Source: Eutypella sp. D-1
Lineage: Eukaryota; Ascomycota; Sordariomycetes; Xylariales; Diatrypaceae
Direction: 5' to 3'
Length of the DNA stretch: 64,000 bases
Assembly: GCA_023313575.1 (NCBI GenBank)
Contig: JAJTTP010000003.1
Span: 310,001-374,000 of the forward strand
Below, one piece after another: positions 36,341 to 49,500 of this stretch. Within the stretch, counting starts at the first letter, position 1, and each line of letters opens with the position of its first letter. Position numbers and translations under genes: made by a program. The notes under the pieces were generated by a model. That model did not search any database. It had not been told where the DNA came from and saw only the letters and a list, made by a program, of their open reading frames with translations.

Positions 36341-38267
36341 CTAGCGGCACACAGTGACAATCCCGACAGCGGATCGATTCGAGATGGACTCCTCCGAGGA
36401 TCGCACGCTGGCGGACCGGGCGTGGTGCGTCGGAGGCGGCGGTCCCCCCCTAGTAGTAGTGGTAGTAGTATTAGCATTATGGCGACCGCCGCCACCATCG
36501 TCCCTCAGCGCGTCCGGCACGACCCTCTGCTTCTGCTGCTCGAGCTCGAGCTCCACGGTGGCGGCGCCGTCCGGCGGCTGCTCGATCGTGTGCGTGCTGA
36601 ACCGCAGCTCGCGCTTCTGGTAAATCCGCAGCGGCACGCCGCCGCCGCCGCCGCCGTACTCCTTGTTGGCCGCGGCCTCGGGCATCGTCGGCGTTAGCGG
36701 CGGCGACCCAGACCCCGCCGACGCCGTCGCCGTGCAGTGGTAGTCCTGGCTGCCCAGGGGCTCGAAGCTGTCGGCGCGCGCCAGGCGGTGGCTGTAGCTG
36801 TTACTAGGGGGCATGGGGTTGTTCTTGGAGGCGCGGGGCCCGTGGCTCGCGGGCCGCAGCCGCGACCCGGATCGCTGCGATCGGCTGTTGCTGTTGTGGT
36901 ATTGCCGCCCGTAGTAGGTGTTGCGGCGCGAACCCGACAGCAGGTGGCTGCCGAGCCCGCAGTACTCGAACCCGAGCCGCACGAGCGTGTACGTGAGCGG
37001 CAGGTTTGCCGTCATGATCGCCGTCGATGACTCCCGGATGTACCAGAACGTCCAGTCCACGTCGAACGGCTTCTCGAAACTGTAGTACTTGTTCAGGATC
37101 GCCGATAGGATCTTTTTTTGCGGGAGTTTTTGCTGTTGTTAGCCTGGGGTTCTCTTGCTACTTTCTCTCTCGTGTTCTCTCTCTCTCTGCCTCTCTCGTG
37201 TGTGTGTGTATATGTATCTCTTTACTTACGGTGAATGTGCCCAGGGCGAAGACGAGACAGAGTATTATCTTCTTCTTTTTGGGGAGCTGCGACTGTATAA
37301 ATACCGGCATGGGCAAGAGGATAATCATGAAGTCGGAGGAGATGTTGAGCACCGCGTTCGTGATCAGGTGGTTCGTCGCCGCGGAGCATTGGACTGGTAA
37401 TTTGAACCTAATTAGCATAGTGAGGTGAAGAGAGACGGGTTGGCAGGCTAGGGTAGTTACCATTATTTGGCGGAACCGCCCAGTACTCGTGGAAAGGCCG
37501 GCACCATACCCCGAGATACAGAATCTCCACTGCGACCACCGGAGTCAGCATCACCATCGTCCACGACATGCCAAGATCGAATTGGCTGAGGTGGGCCAGG
37601 ATCACTCACTGACGACAAAGCCAACGGCTACATAGACGGCAACGATCTTGACCAGCAGGTGTTGAGTCAAACTTATACTGTAGCCAATCGTATTAGTTAT
37701 GTTTTCCTTGGTCGACATAATACTCTTGGAAGTGGGGGGGGGGGAGCCAACTGACGTCAAGCGACTGTACATGATGAGAAGACAAGCTTTGACGGTCCAA
37801 ATCGTCACGCACTGCATCTGCTCAACGACCAAGACCATCTTCGAGCCATACTCCCTCTCAGCGATAACGTCAGGGGTGAGTTCTATGGGATTCTTTGGGT
37901 CGATGAGATTGCTGTTCGTGCGCGCTATGACGTTCATGCCGGCAATGAGGACGGTGTCGGTGATCTGGGGTTCTCAAGGTCAGCACGGAACTCTCTGTGG
38001 ACTTTTCCCCGCGGCCGTTCGCGGGGGCGGAAAGCTCGGGCGCCCGTCCGGCGTTTTCCGTACCATTGCGAAGATCATGAGATAATCGTCAATCTGCAAC
38101 TTCCTCAACGATCCGAGCAGTATCCTTCGAGACAGACTACAGTCCACTTGTAAGCATTTCGTCCCCGCGCGTTGCTATGTTGTGATCGTAAATACGCACA
38201 GTCTCGCTATCACCACCATCCAGGCCAGCCCGTACCAGACCCATGATTCCTGAGTGAACGACAGCAT
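36341..38267 (-). CDS. Fungal rhodopsin-like (SAT4/PTH11-type) 7TM protein, long tail
   Basis: Predicted exons on the minus strand are 38200-38267, 38064-38136, 37756-37964, 37610-37677, 37461-37529, 37230-37393 and 36341-37111; all six joins keep the frame and give 473 residues. The family marks are clear: LRKLQIDDYLMIFAM after the first helix, WCRPFHEYW, then QCSAATNHLITNAVLNISSD, the P-M-P turn followed by LPKKKKI, and FDVDWTFWYIRESSTAIMTAN before the end of the last helix. The last ~190 residues form a cytosolic tail with Ser/Arg-rich, Gly-run and Thr-run segments. PTH11-type proteins sense surface or nutrient cues in some plant-infecting fungi, but most members are uncharacterised, so the function here is inference. 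Four of the seven exons are only 68-73 nt long. Confidence 0.85.
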
Positions 38268-41200
38268 CGCCGTGTCGGAGGGCCGCAATTATTTTTGACT
38301 TCGGACGTGAGGGGGTAATTTACGAGGCGCCGCATCTCATGGCCATCCGGTTATGGCGAGGAGCACGGGTCGGCGGCTCAAAAAAAAGTTCGGAGGACGG
38401 GAGGGCCTAGTTAGAAACTCGCATCATCATTCATCCTCCGGAGAGGGAAACTAAAAACTGAAAGAGACTAGATAGACAACCCGTTCCTCACAGAAGAGGG
38501 GGGTGGGAGACGGGATAGGAAATACTACTGCTACTCTATTGCTACCACTACCCTAGCTGCTACGCTATTAACCTACTTCACGACCGAGAATGCGAGGACA
38601 ATGAGTTGTGACTAAGACAAAGAGAAATCTAGGCTGGTCCGGGGGCTTGACAACCTCAGCGGGGATAGTTCACAAGCCTACTAGTTAGAATATGCGACTA
38701 CTCTAAGATCTTCTGCATAAATTGCCGATCAGCACGGAAAGCATACCCGCTAATAAGCAACGGAGCACAAGGACATTGGTCAGTCGTGACCCCTGAACAC
38801 AGGGTCCATTTGCGACGACGCTGTAGCACCGACACCACGGAATGTGAGGTTCTTGGCGCAACCCCGGCCAGTCGTAGGGCGGCAATAATTCCTTCGGCCC
38901 TGGAGCTAGACTCTAGTTTTGGGAATCTACAGAGCTAGGGACATTTCTCTCCCCTTTCAGCTACAAATCCACGTCTTGGCCCTGGGCTGATCGGTGATAC
39001 TATCGCATTTGGCGATGGACCGGTCCCTCTGCGAGGATCACAGCGCCCGAGCGCGACTTAGTTATCCCATTGCGAGATCTCTCCGTGATCGGATTCGCTG
39101 ACCGTCGTCGATCAGGACAGTTGTATTAGTGGCACCGCCCTCTGCTTATAAACAAGGGGCTGTACGACCTTGACGGCATGAAAAACATGTATTGAGATTA
39201 CTCACGCGTAGCGTTTAAGCGACCACGACATCTAGACCGGTCAGCCACTGATACGAACGGTATGTGCGTAGCCTTCTTGTGTTATCGCAATGCAACCCGC
39301 GGTATGTACGACAAACCACCAAAAAAAAAAAGGAAACAAAAGGGCAATTCACCTGCCGTTGAGGCTCTACTATAGCCTTAGGACGACTCGGTTGAGTAAC
39401 ACACTTGAAACAATAATTACGCAGAAATATCCAAAACAGCGATACGGCATATTCAATTGATAATTGATAGGAGATCCTAACATCGAAGACAGCCTACTGT
39501 GGTAGCCGTAGGAAGACAGCATGTTGGCTCTACACTAGCGATCTTAGCGACGAGAATTCTCTCAAATCAAGATAATAGGTTCCCTCCGTGGTTCCTCAGC
39601 CCCTTAAGAGCGTAGTTAGTGGACAAGGGTAGGCCCTGGAGTCCTGTCAATCAAAACCACATGGGCATGAAATAGATTTTATGCTAGCATGCGCCAACCC
39701 TGTCCTTGCAGAATCCCATCCGCACTACAGGAGAATCACCCCAGGCAAGTTCCGAACCAAATGGCCGGTCTCTCACTAACCCCTCGCTATCGGTCAACCA
39801 AGGGTGAAGAGGCGGCAAAGACGACAGATAATTAGGTAGAAAATTTCGCTTCAATAACGAGCCACGGCGGCTAGGTCCCCTTCGCTTAACTTACGCAACT
39901 TTCGGGCCGGACACAGGCGCGTCATCATCCTGCTAACTTGGACCTCGACGTGGATCCTCCGAAATAAGGGTCCCCACCCCCGATACCCCGAAGTCTACAA
40001 GCGCACGTACAAGCGGGGGTTGATGAGCACTAGAGTATGCAGGCGTTAGTTGAAGGTGTTCCTTGTTCTCGGGATCGTGATGACGATCTTGCCGGACTTA
40101 TGTGCAGCGGCTTTAAGCCTCTGAGCGAAGCGAGACTCAACTCCAAACTTCTTCGAGTGCCAATTAACTAAATGCATAGCATAGGCTCGGGAGTCAAGAT
40201 CGGCTGAAGGGAGCACAAGGCGAGAAAGAATTCGGCTCGAGTCCCCCCACATGTTCGGTTAAAAACACGTGAGCTCTGCTCTCCCAAGTCCGAGGTGGTT
40301 AATAGGTAGGCCGGCAACTTATGTCTCAGGAATATAACTAGTATGTGGCGTAGCAGTCCGGGGGAGGCCGTTCGACGTGTTTCTTCGACAACTGAACTCT
40401 TGTTACATCCGCACGTGACCATTTGAGGCCTGACAACCTCCTATCATCACGGGCTTTTAATTCCTTCATAGAGAGGATGTCGAGAGAGAGAGGTCACGTA
40501 CTAAATTAATCAACAGAATCTTCGTTGGCTTCCTCCTCCCCGCTCCCCCTTCTCGGGGAAAAAAACATGTACGTTTGACAACTACGCTAGCCTAGTGTAA
40601 CGACGGTGGTGGAATAGCGCCAACATGCAAAGAATAGCCAGGGGCAGTCCCATCTGCTGCTCATATCCGTCCAATGGTGCTCTGTTCCGAAGCTAAATTA
40701 AGGATTCTGGAAGTACATATGGAAAAAAGCATTGCCAGTCTACGGTCAGTCTAGATGTTTGGTGGCGCGCGGTGGCATGATGCCGCGCCGAACGACTACC
40801 AGCCCGGCACGAATTCCGGATTCCGGTTTCCGGATAATAGACGCTGACCGTAAAGAGCTAGGTGACAAGACAACTGACACTTAGCTGTGAGTATGGAGTA
40901 TCGTAGATGTATCTCGAAAAGACGGGATTTGTAAGTGTAAGTCAACTAGAAGAGCGGTCAAGTGACGTTCGAGTCCAGAATAGTAAAGCAGGAGGGGAAA
41001 CCACCAATATCGCAGCGGTGCAACGACCCAAGAACCACTCCGTAACACCACTGAAGTGAGAAACATTTGTACAACTTCATGACACTGGGCTGGAAGGGAT
41101 AAGGGTTGAATATGAAGAAAGCCAACGGCAGTCAACATGTGCCCTGCCTTGCTACACGCAGCCGACATTCCGCATGAACCAGCAAGCTAATTAGCTCCAG

Positions 41201-42103
41201 AACACTGCTCCTGTAGCTACTCTTCCTTGAAACACTCCTCATTTTCTAACCAGATACAAGGTCTAGTCGCTCCCTAAGAGACTTCTAAATGCTCCGCTCG
41301 CTTGGCCCGGATCTGCTTCCTTCCCTTCCGGGTCGGCATGAGCAAACAGTAAATGAGGAGGCCGTGTCAAAAATAGGGACATGCTTCGGTGTGGGGGGGC
41401 TTACAGGATTGGTGTTCTAGTTGAGCCGCTATTCTTATTGCTCCGTAATCCCCGTGCTCACCTAGATCAGGGACAACACCATCGCTTTCCTCAATAGGTC
41501 GACATGGCACCCTTCGTTCTTCTCGGCACATATCAATCTGCCCTATCGGTATCCGGATCGAGGGGGTCCTGGAGTCCTTAGGAGGTCTTGGTTGAAATGT
41601 GCCTTTGCCGGGTATAGGGGTCACACGGTTGTCCTTCTCGACCTAAACGCCATCTACATCAAAGCCATCCTTTTGTATTCCGTCTATAGCGAGTCTGTCT
41701 TGGGATTAAAACAGCTTTCCCGCATGGTGAGAGAAAGGCTTAGGCTTGCCATCAAATATACGCTATTCTAGGCTTATGAATGCCAAAATTCCTAAGCCAA
41801 GGACACCAATCGTGTCTAGCAAAGGTAGACTTACAAACCGGCTCGAAAGCTTTCCTTGGAAACCTTGGTATAGACCGATTTTCTTTCTTAAATGTTCGTG
41901 TAGCAAGTGTTTGACTCATCATTGCTTCAAGAACTCTGGCCTATGCCATTACCCGGTTGTGTTCCCCTAGCAGAAGACGCTTACCCGATGTGAGATTCAA
42001 CTCATCACCTAAGACAACTACGTTGCAAAAGAGGGACTGTGCTCACGTTCTTCTACTCCGGTAAAGGAGACATGATATGCTGCTAAAAAGAAATAAATAA
42101 ACA

Positions 42104-42140
<37 letters not shown>

Positions 42141-45100
42141 GCTACGTATTCTACCAATCCCATCATGACGCGAGCACGGGACAGAATTGTATGGATAAGG
42201 CAAAGCTCGGCAATTACAGGCCCATATCCGATTTTAGATGGGCCTTATATCTTAGAGGTACGGCAACCAACATAGTATCACATCAACGTGTCCAGGAGGT
42301 GGCAGACTCTGTAGAACACCCGAAACCGGTACAGTAGCTTGCCGTAAACACGTTTCGATAATACAACACCCGCAGCCTGGCGACTTCAGCGTCCTCCTCC
42401 ACCTCACCGGCTCCCTACCACTTCTAGCAGTGCTATAATTATTCTCAATGATTGAAAATCCTGTAGCATGTAAAGAAAACTTCCATTGCCGGCCCAGAAC
42501 ATACCATGACAGACATATTACGCAGTATTCTGGAGTCCCAAAAGGTGTATCACAGCCACGGTATTATCACAAAGCCCGAAGACTAGAAAATACGAGTCTT
42601 TCTCGTCGATGGATGGCAACACCAAGTTAAGCCTGCACGGAACATCGTCTACCGTTACGTCACCGATTTTCGGCACGGGGCGGACTTACTTCTAAAGGAA
42701 AAATCACGGCCTTTACCAGAGGACGTCATTCAGCGACGGCGCAAGCTGCTAATGCTTTATTCGATGACGCGGGCAAGGTTCAATCGTGGCCTGCGTCTTC
42801 AATGAGCCCAATGGTTTTGCAGTGTAGACAGACCTGCTGGTCTGTGCCATCGAAGAATGAAATGGCTTTGGATACCCTGCCGAGACAATGGAGTCGACGA
42901 CTCCGTCGTGTACCGCAACGAAGGAGAAGTCCCGGGCAGATCCCACCGCGTTACACATGGGAAAGTCTGCGTATTGGACCGAGATGACTCATAGTAGAAT
43001 GAGGAGGTACAACGATGGTGCATTTGCGGTCAGGACTCGGCGTCGAATCCGGCTAGTCTTCCTTGTCAAATCCATTGGAACTGTCATATCTTCGTAAGGC
43101 TTGAACGTGTCCTGTGATGTCGGACAGTGCATGGTGACTTCGTGTTTGAGAAATCATGGAGTGCTGAGTAGAAGTTTGGGTGTGGAATTGTCGATGATCC
43201 ACGCCTCGACCTCAAAGACTACCATCTTTTCTACATGCTCGATGATATACGCGGCCAGGACAAGGTAGGCTGGATAAATAAGTCGATGCCATTTAGATGT
43301 CCAATATTTGTTCTTGGAGGATACATATTAACGCATTGAGGCTATGCCTAGTAGTACACGAGCCGTACGCGGTAGGACGTCGCCCTAGAACGTCGCCTTA
43401 ATGTGTAAATGTGTGCAGGCGCCTTCAAACTCCGCACGGGGTATTGACTTCCTACCAGTCAAACACACATATTCAAAGACGGACAATATAAACCCCTTTA
43501 TCGGCCAGTCGTTCAGAAATAGAAGGACTCTTAGCTTCAAAGCTGTGGGCTGGGGAATCGCTGATGAGCCCTTCCATGGACCCCCAAAAAGAAAAGGGGA
43601 GACGAAGAAAGAGAGACAGAGAGAAGCGAGGAAGATACTTCCCTTAAATCTCATCATCAACCTTAGATCTCTCGATTGCTGAGCTGATAGGCATGAGCTC
43701 AATGGTACCATAACAGCATCTCTCCTGCCAATGACAAAACTACCTATAAGTACCGAGACAGACTCTATCGCAAGGCTTTCGTCCCGCGAGCCAACTGCGC
43801 CCATTTATAGATGCCAGTGGCAGGAGAGAGACTGAAGGCAGAGAAGAGAACTTGACCAGATCCTAGACCGGTAATGAAACAATTGGCCTGCGTTTCACTA
43901 GCCTTCTTGCATCCAAACTCCGGCTTGAGTCATTCGGCCGGATTCTGTGGAAGGAAATGCAGGCATAGATGACAGCCTTAGCGAGTATTCAACACACTGG
44001 GCAGCCGGGGCTCATACAAGTTGGTAAGGCCAGGCACGGTTTCATCGTACGTTTGCAAGACATTCCAAGGTCGTATCGGATTATTTTGTGCCTGGGTAGA
44101 CAATAGGCAATTGGCCTCATAGGTTACGGCAAGCCATAATCTGACGGGTACCCTAACCTAAGACTTCCAGCAAATATGGACTCTGGAGGAGACTACCGGG
44201 CCGTGATGACGTCGGGGGAGAGAGTAAGAGAGAGAGCGGTGACCGGGGCGCGACCGTGTGTAGCCTGGAGAGTACTTGGTATGTGTAGAGCATACTTACG
44301 TGTATGTAAGCAGGCAAGAGGTACCAAGGATTCGCATCTTGCTTGAACTTAGAGCTTATCTCCCCGCATACGTCATAACCATACCCCACTTTCCCCCTAT
44401 ATCCCAGCTTTCCCCAGTTTCGTCATTATATCACCCGGTTACTTGGAGATCGGATTTTTACATGTTTGCATGTATCGATGCATCACCTCGTCCCAATTAA
44501 CTGCAAGAAAGCTGTTTCTCATGCTCGTAAAACCCGTCTGCCTGTTAGCCCGTCAACCCAATGGGACACTTTCCGAGCAGGGAATTACAAGACAGGCAAC
44601 TTGAGGCCCTTCGGCAGCAAGCCAACAAGCCTTGCAAGCCTCGTTCTAGATCGAGATCGAAAAATAACTGCTGTGAATCTATCAGCTGTGTGAGGTCTCG
44701 GTTGCCGGTTTACCGGTCCCGAAACCATTAGGTATGGATATAGGAAAGTCGGAAAATGCCCGCCATCCAATGAAATCCGGGTATCCTGGCTTTGTATATT
44801 CTCCCAATGAAGAAATATATTATCTAGTTCTGATATCATCACTACATACTTAGGTGGGTAGCGCCGAGCCCGGTTCACATCCTTGACGTCTACTTAGGTA
44901 TATAGGTAACTTTACTTAAGTATACAACCCAGATAATTAAACTGTCGATTCTCCAGGTAAGTAGATGCACACCTAGTAGGCACTTACGTAGCAGGGTAAG
45001 TACATATTCTGCACTTTCAAAGTTGGTAGAACAAAGAAAGCATGATCCTTTACAAGTCACAGAGGCACAAGAGAACCCTTCCAAGGTTGGAATCCTCATA

Positions 45101-45622
45101 ACCCCTTCAGTACATGCCCACCTTCACCTCCCTTCCTCGCTACGTAGGTACCTCGCCAACCTGCAATACTGAAATACCAGAATACGCCATAGACTACCTA
45201 GGTACTTAGTTCCCCATCTTCGGGAAAGACGTCAGAGTTCATTCCATCCTGATTCCTTTGTGAGACCTCAGGTGCGACCAAGCAGATCCGATCAGGACCA
45301 AGTGGTACCTAGACCGACCTCCTATACACCTGGGCAGCTATATAACTCTTTCCAAGACACTCTGTCGTTTCTTGGCCACCCTTTTCATCCCATCTCCCCA
45401 GATTTTCCTAACTATTTTCTACGGTCTCATAAGAGGGTTGCACACCCACCACGCCTGTCATATATCTTAGATTACCCGCCTAAACCTACCTAGTACATCA
45501 TCATCACTGCCGTCATACCATTGCCAAGTAATAGCGCTTCCTAAGCCACTTGAGAACCCACCTAACCCACCACCACCCTACCTGCCTACGCACCAAGTCT
45601 CGTACATTACGGTTCCATTAAA
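38268..45622. other. Gene-free block, 7.4 kb
   Basis: No gene was recognised on either strand. Open frames are under 140 codons, overlap one another and match no family I know. CpG is plentiful, so the block does not look heavily RIP-mutated. A GA repeat of about 32 nt lies at 42106-42138. One minus-strand frame (40046-40252) has protein-like composition and may be a decayed fragment. Between 38.3 and 44.8 kb the TAGGTA/CTACCT motifs common elsewhere between genes are nearly absent; they return at 44.88-45.21 kb, upstream of the next gene, with one exact TACCTAGGTA at 45195. Confidence 0.55.
42106..42138 (+). repeat. GA dinucleotide microsatellite
   Basis: About 16 tandem AG units in the gene-free block. 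Confidence 0.9.
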
Positions 45623-46579
45623 ATGGAGACCATTAACAGCGTTGCTGCGGCCGCCGCCAAGGTCGTTTGGGGCGAGAACCAGAACCAGAAGAGCGGCGAA
45701 GAACCCCGGTCTGGTGAGACGGGTAACACCAACAAAGGCGAGCCATACGACGCCGGAAATTTAGGTATGTCGACTCACTATCAACACAGCATATATAGTG
45801 TGACGACGTAAATGTAACGAGCTAGCTAACAAAGACATGGTTGTAAGACGAACCAGAGAATCAGGTTAAGCCCGCGATCGACGATGGTGCGAGCAAGACA
45901 TCGACATCGTCGGTACTCGGCCATCAGCAGACCGGCGTAAGTAGCGACACTACAGCGGGACAGAACGACGTACGGGATCCCGAGAACCCGCGGACAGATC
46001 CTAAGTTGGCGCCCACAGGTGTCGACGACACGGGCGACGGGCCAAATGAACCACAGAAGTTAGATGGGCCTGGCCCGAGGCCTCTGGAGGAGGTCGCTCG
46101 CGAACACGGCGGCGACGCCGGCAGCTTGGAGAAGAGTCCGTCGGCTTCGACGACGAACGCGGCGGGTGGCGACTCCTCCGCCTCCCTGGGCCAGAAGGGT
46201 GGAAACGTCGATGAGGACGAGGATGGACCAAATGCCAAGGGTACGGGCGAGAGCACTGGCGAGAAGTATATCAAGAGCTCCGGTCTCAAAGCCGACGGTG
46301 GGGACTTCGACGTCACGAAGCCAGGCGCCGGCCGTGAAGCCGATCGTAAGTCTTCATTCTATTTTCGTGACATTCTTCTTGTCAAGTGCCCGTAGTCTTT
46401 CTGTCGGGTAAACAACTGACTTCTCATCGTCTCAAGGTCTTATGGAAGAGAAGGGCATCCACAACCCCAACACCGACACTGGACATCACAACAGCGGCGC
46501 CGCCGCGGAGACCGAGTCCAACGGCTCCGGGAAGAAAAAGCTCACCCAGAAGATCAAGGAGAAGCTGCACCGGCACTAG
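45623..46579 (+). CDS. Hydrophilic LEA/dehydrin-like protein, three exons
   Basis: Predicted exons are 45623-45764, 45848-46345 and 46437-46579, giving 260 residues. Introns have GTATGT and GTAAGT donors with CTAAC or CTGAC branch sites and AAG acceptors, and the frame is kept (GNL|DEPENQVKP; READ|RLMEEKG). After a short N-terminal Ala-rich helix the protein is almost wholly polar (Gly, Asp, Glu, Ser, Asn, Pro) with few hydrophobic residues. The parts that look conserved are EKYIKSSGLKADGGDFDVTK, GAGREADRLMEEKGIH and the last 15 residues KKKLTQKIKEKLHRH, which resemble the Lys-rich K segment of plant dehydrins. I recognise the type as a fungal conidial or stress-associated hydrophilic protein, but its exact function is unknown; desiccation or membrane protection is inference. 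Confidence 0.75.
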
Positions 46580-49500
46580 GCGACACCGTGCTCGCTTTGC
46601 CCTGACTGGTCGAAGAAGTAGGAGACTTTACCTACAGTATTAATTGTTATTATGTGATTCCCCCAGTGCCCGGCTCCGAAGGCCGTAGGTTCTTTGTTCT
46701 CTTCATACGTCTCTTATCCGCGTTGATCTTTTGGCTAGTAAAGGGGCCTAGGTTGCTATTCACGACGCGGATTCGCGACGACACCCTGTGGTTGGATTGG
46801 ATGGCTTCTCCTTTTGCTCTGGCATGTATTACATGCGATGTCTTTTATGAGCTACGTAGTAAAGATTATATTCTCCCTTTTCTCGTCTCTTCCTCGCTAG
46901 GCTTTTTTTCGCTCGGGGGCAATGGGCTCCGCTTGTCTTCCGCCCATCGCCTCGTGACGCTGCCGAACACCAACCTGGTTTCTTGTGATGATCTTGGATT
47001 ATGGACAACTTGTTGTGCGACTATGTAACCGGTACGTATCAAGACCCCCTAACTGTTTTTCTGTTACAACGTCATGAAATGATCCGAGATAATATCCTGA
47101 AGCGGGATTAATACCGTGGTCCATGATGCTAGAGGACGAGCTGCTGGCCCTTTCTTCTTCTTACAGTGGGAAGTTATAGCCACTGCAGGCTCCGCATGGA
47201 GAGCAGGGCTTAGTAGTGGAGAGGGATAAATGTCCTATGTTCTCGCTAATCTCAGCCTCGGACAGTTTGACCACGGGAGACTTTGGGAGACTTATGTGAC
47301 CCGCCTCTGGGATCCTATCTCCGTGCCCGGCCGCTGGGGGCAGGCATATTACGGAGGAGCGTCCCAGCCAGCGACATCGAGCGAGGGATGGGGGCGGGCG
47401 TCGTGAGGATTCTGAGAGCTAAGTAGGTCTCTGCCCCCAACCTATGAACCTTTTGTTTACCTTTCCGCACGCAACCCTGGAGCTCTGGTCCCTTTTATCA
47501 CAGCTCGCATCGGAACTGGGGAGTCGATCGAATCGATAAAGCGTGCCGGCCGACGCATTGCCGTTGCGCTTGGGTTACACATGCCCGAACTACATTATCG
47601 TCCAGCTACAGCTATCTAGGAGAAGCACGGGCCCGCGTCACCACTGCGCACACGCCCGCGCGACGCCCTGTCCGCTACGCGGATTGGGTACCATCTATCA
47701 ATATCAGCCAGCCTCCATCTGCTCCGCATGTATCTAGGTAGCTAATGAGACCGTGGGCCTCGCCGATTCGGGCAGCAATGAATGAATGAACGAACGAATG
47801 AATAAATCACTGGACATGGAGGCACGGCGCGGGCTTCATAATTTACCTAATATATCCCAACCCAGTCGAGGTAAACTTTGCTAACTTACTATATACGGCT
47901 TGTCCCGGACGGGGTGAAGAAATTGAAGCAATAAAAAAACACGTGGGTAAAGTACGGGGTAAGGTGGTTAAAGTGAGGTGAGGCAGGGGAACGATGAATA
48001 CACGATCGAATGGAAATTCCGGATGCGTAGGCTTCCGGACAGGGGCGTTGGGTATAGTATATTTGAGGGCTGGATATGGCTTCTTTCTATATATGTAGTA
48101 TCACTCACTGTCTTTGTTGAATTACCCGACGTCAGAATATGCTGAGATACGTTACCGTATAGATCGAGGTGGAGGAGGCAATTTGTGATCCCTCAGAATC
48201 CATTGCCCAATCCGATAGATATCTAGGCTTGCAAAGGAGGGAGAGAGGGGAGGGCGTGCGCAGATAAATTATAACGCCAAGTCCGTACCGACGCTTCCAC
48301 ACCACGGAATCGTATTTTTTTTTAAAACCATATTATTTTCACAGCCTCGATAGCTAGCGAAGTGAAAGCTGCCAATATGTGTTGAGAAGGCCTGAAGGTT
48401 TAGTCTCATATTTTTTGCGATTTGCTCTGTGTGATTTGGATGAGATAGCTAACATCGTGGGCTTGCTACATAGGAAGACTGCAGAATGATAGCTAGCCCC
48501 CACTCCTTAAAACAAAGGTTCGGGGTCCCATGAATTCTCCATTATTCAGCCTGGGCACACCCGATATGATTGGATGCCGAATTCTCTGAGTCGGCGATCA
48601 AGTTTTCTAGATTTCTATCCGATACATAGATAGATAGAACGAAACGTATGGCTTGCCATGTAAAGTAACTGCTACTACTATGCAGGAACGGCAGCGGAGT
48701 CTGCCGTAACCGTTTTCGTAAGCAGGTTCTATGCTGTACTCGGCCTGCGTGACCAGAATCAGGATTGCAGGATGTGGAAGAGGGCGCAGATGGTATATAG
48801 TGGGCAGGAAGACTTGATCTCCTCTCTGTCTACTTCGTAGCGGTGGGTGGCAGTGATGGTGAAGAGTTGGAATGGCGACTACTGACATCTCTAGTACCTT
48901 ACGGGCGGAGCAACTACATACTCCAGATACTACGTTAAAGTAGTATTGTATGCAGGGGACACGAGCCCGGCTTTTGGTCCTTGGTAACTGGGCCTCGTTC
49001 CCGCATCTGAAACATTTTCCTGGCCCGCCTTCCACCTTCGTACGTTCGATGGAGCCGCCCCCCCTCCCTCCTCCCTTCTCGACTTCTCGAAGGCTCCTTG
49101 GCTGCAGGCATGGTACTCTACTGGTTGGTAATCTGCCAGTTCTGCATGAGGAACCCCGTCGTCGTCTTGATCACCGTTCCACGGAGTAGTATTGTATTTG
49201 TGACTTGTGTGAATAGCTGACTATGTATGCGTGTACGTATGTAGAAGCCGGTCATATCAGAACGGTGTGGCATCATGATACGGCTCGCTACATTGAAGAC
49301 CACTTACGGCACTTGCTAGTGTATGTATGTATACTACAAATGGCACAGGCCTATTGTTCATTCGTGTGGTCTGATCCGACCAGTATCGCTTTTCCCGGAA
49401 ACCTGGATTTAACAAGGCACACACTGACACAGGCACATCATGATGATGGCCAGGTTCTTCATAATCGACAACGTGATCGCTGGGGATCTCATATGACGAC

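Noticed and set aside
43401..43804. Overlapping frames of 93 and 139 codons on opposite strands
   Set aside because: They overlap each other and carry no domain; no splice signals extend them into a gene.
38268..45622. RIP-mutated transposon as the explanation of the gene-free block
   Set aside because: CpG is common and the sequence is not strongly AT-biased, so typical RIP is not evident; no transposase or reverse transcriptase motif was seen.
46654..47028. 124-codon frame after the LEA-like gene with hydrophobic segments
   Set aside because: It has no ATG near its beginning, follows a stop codon directly and looks like T-rich 3' UTR.
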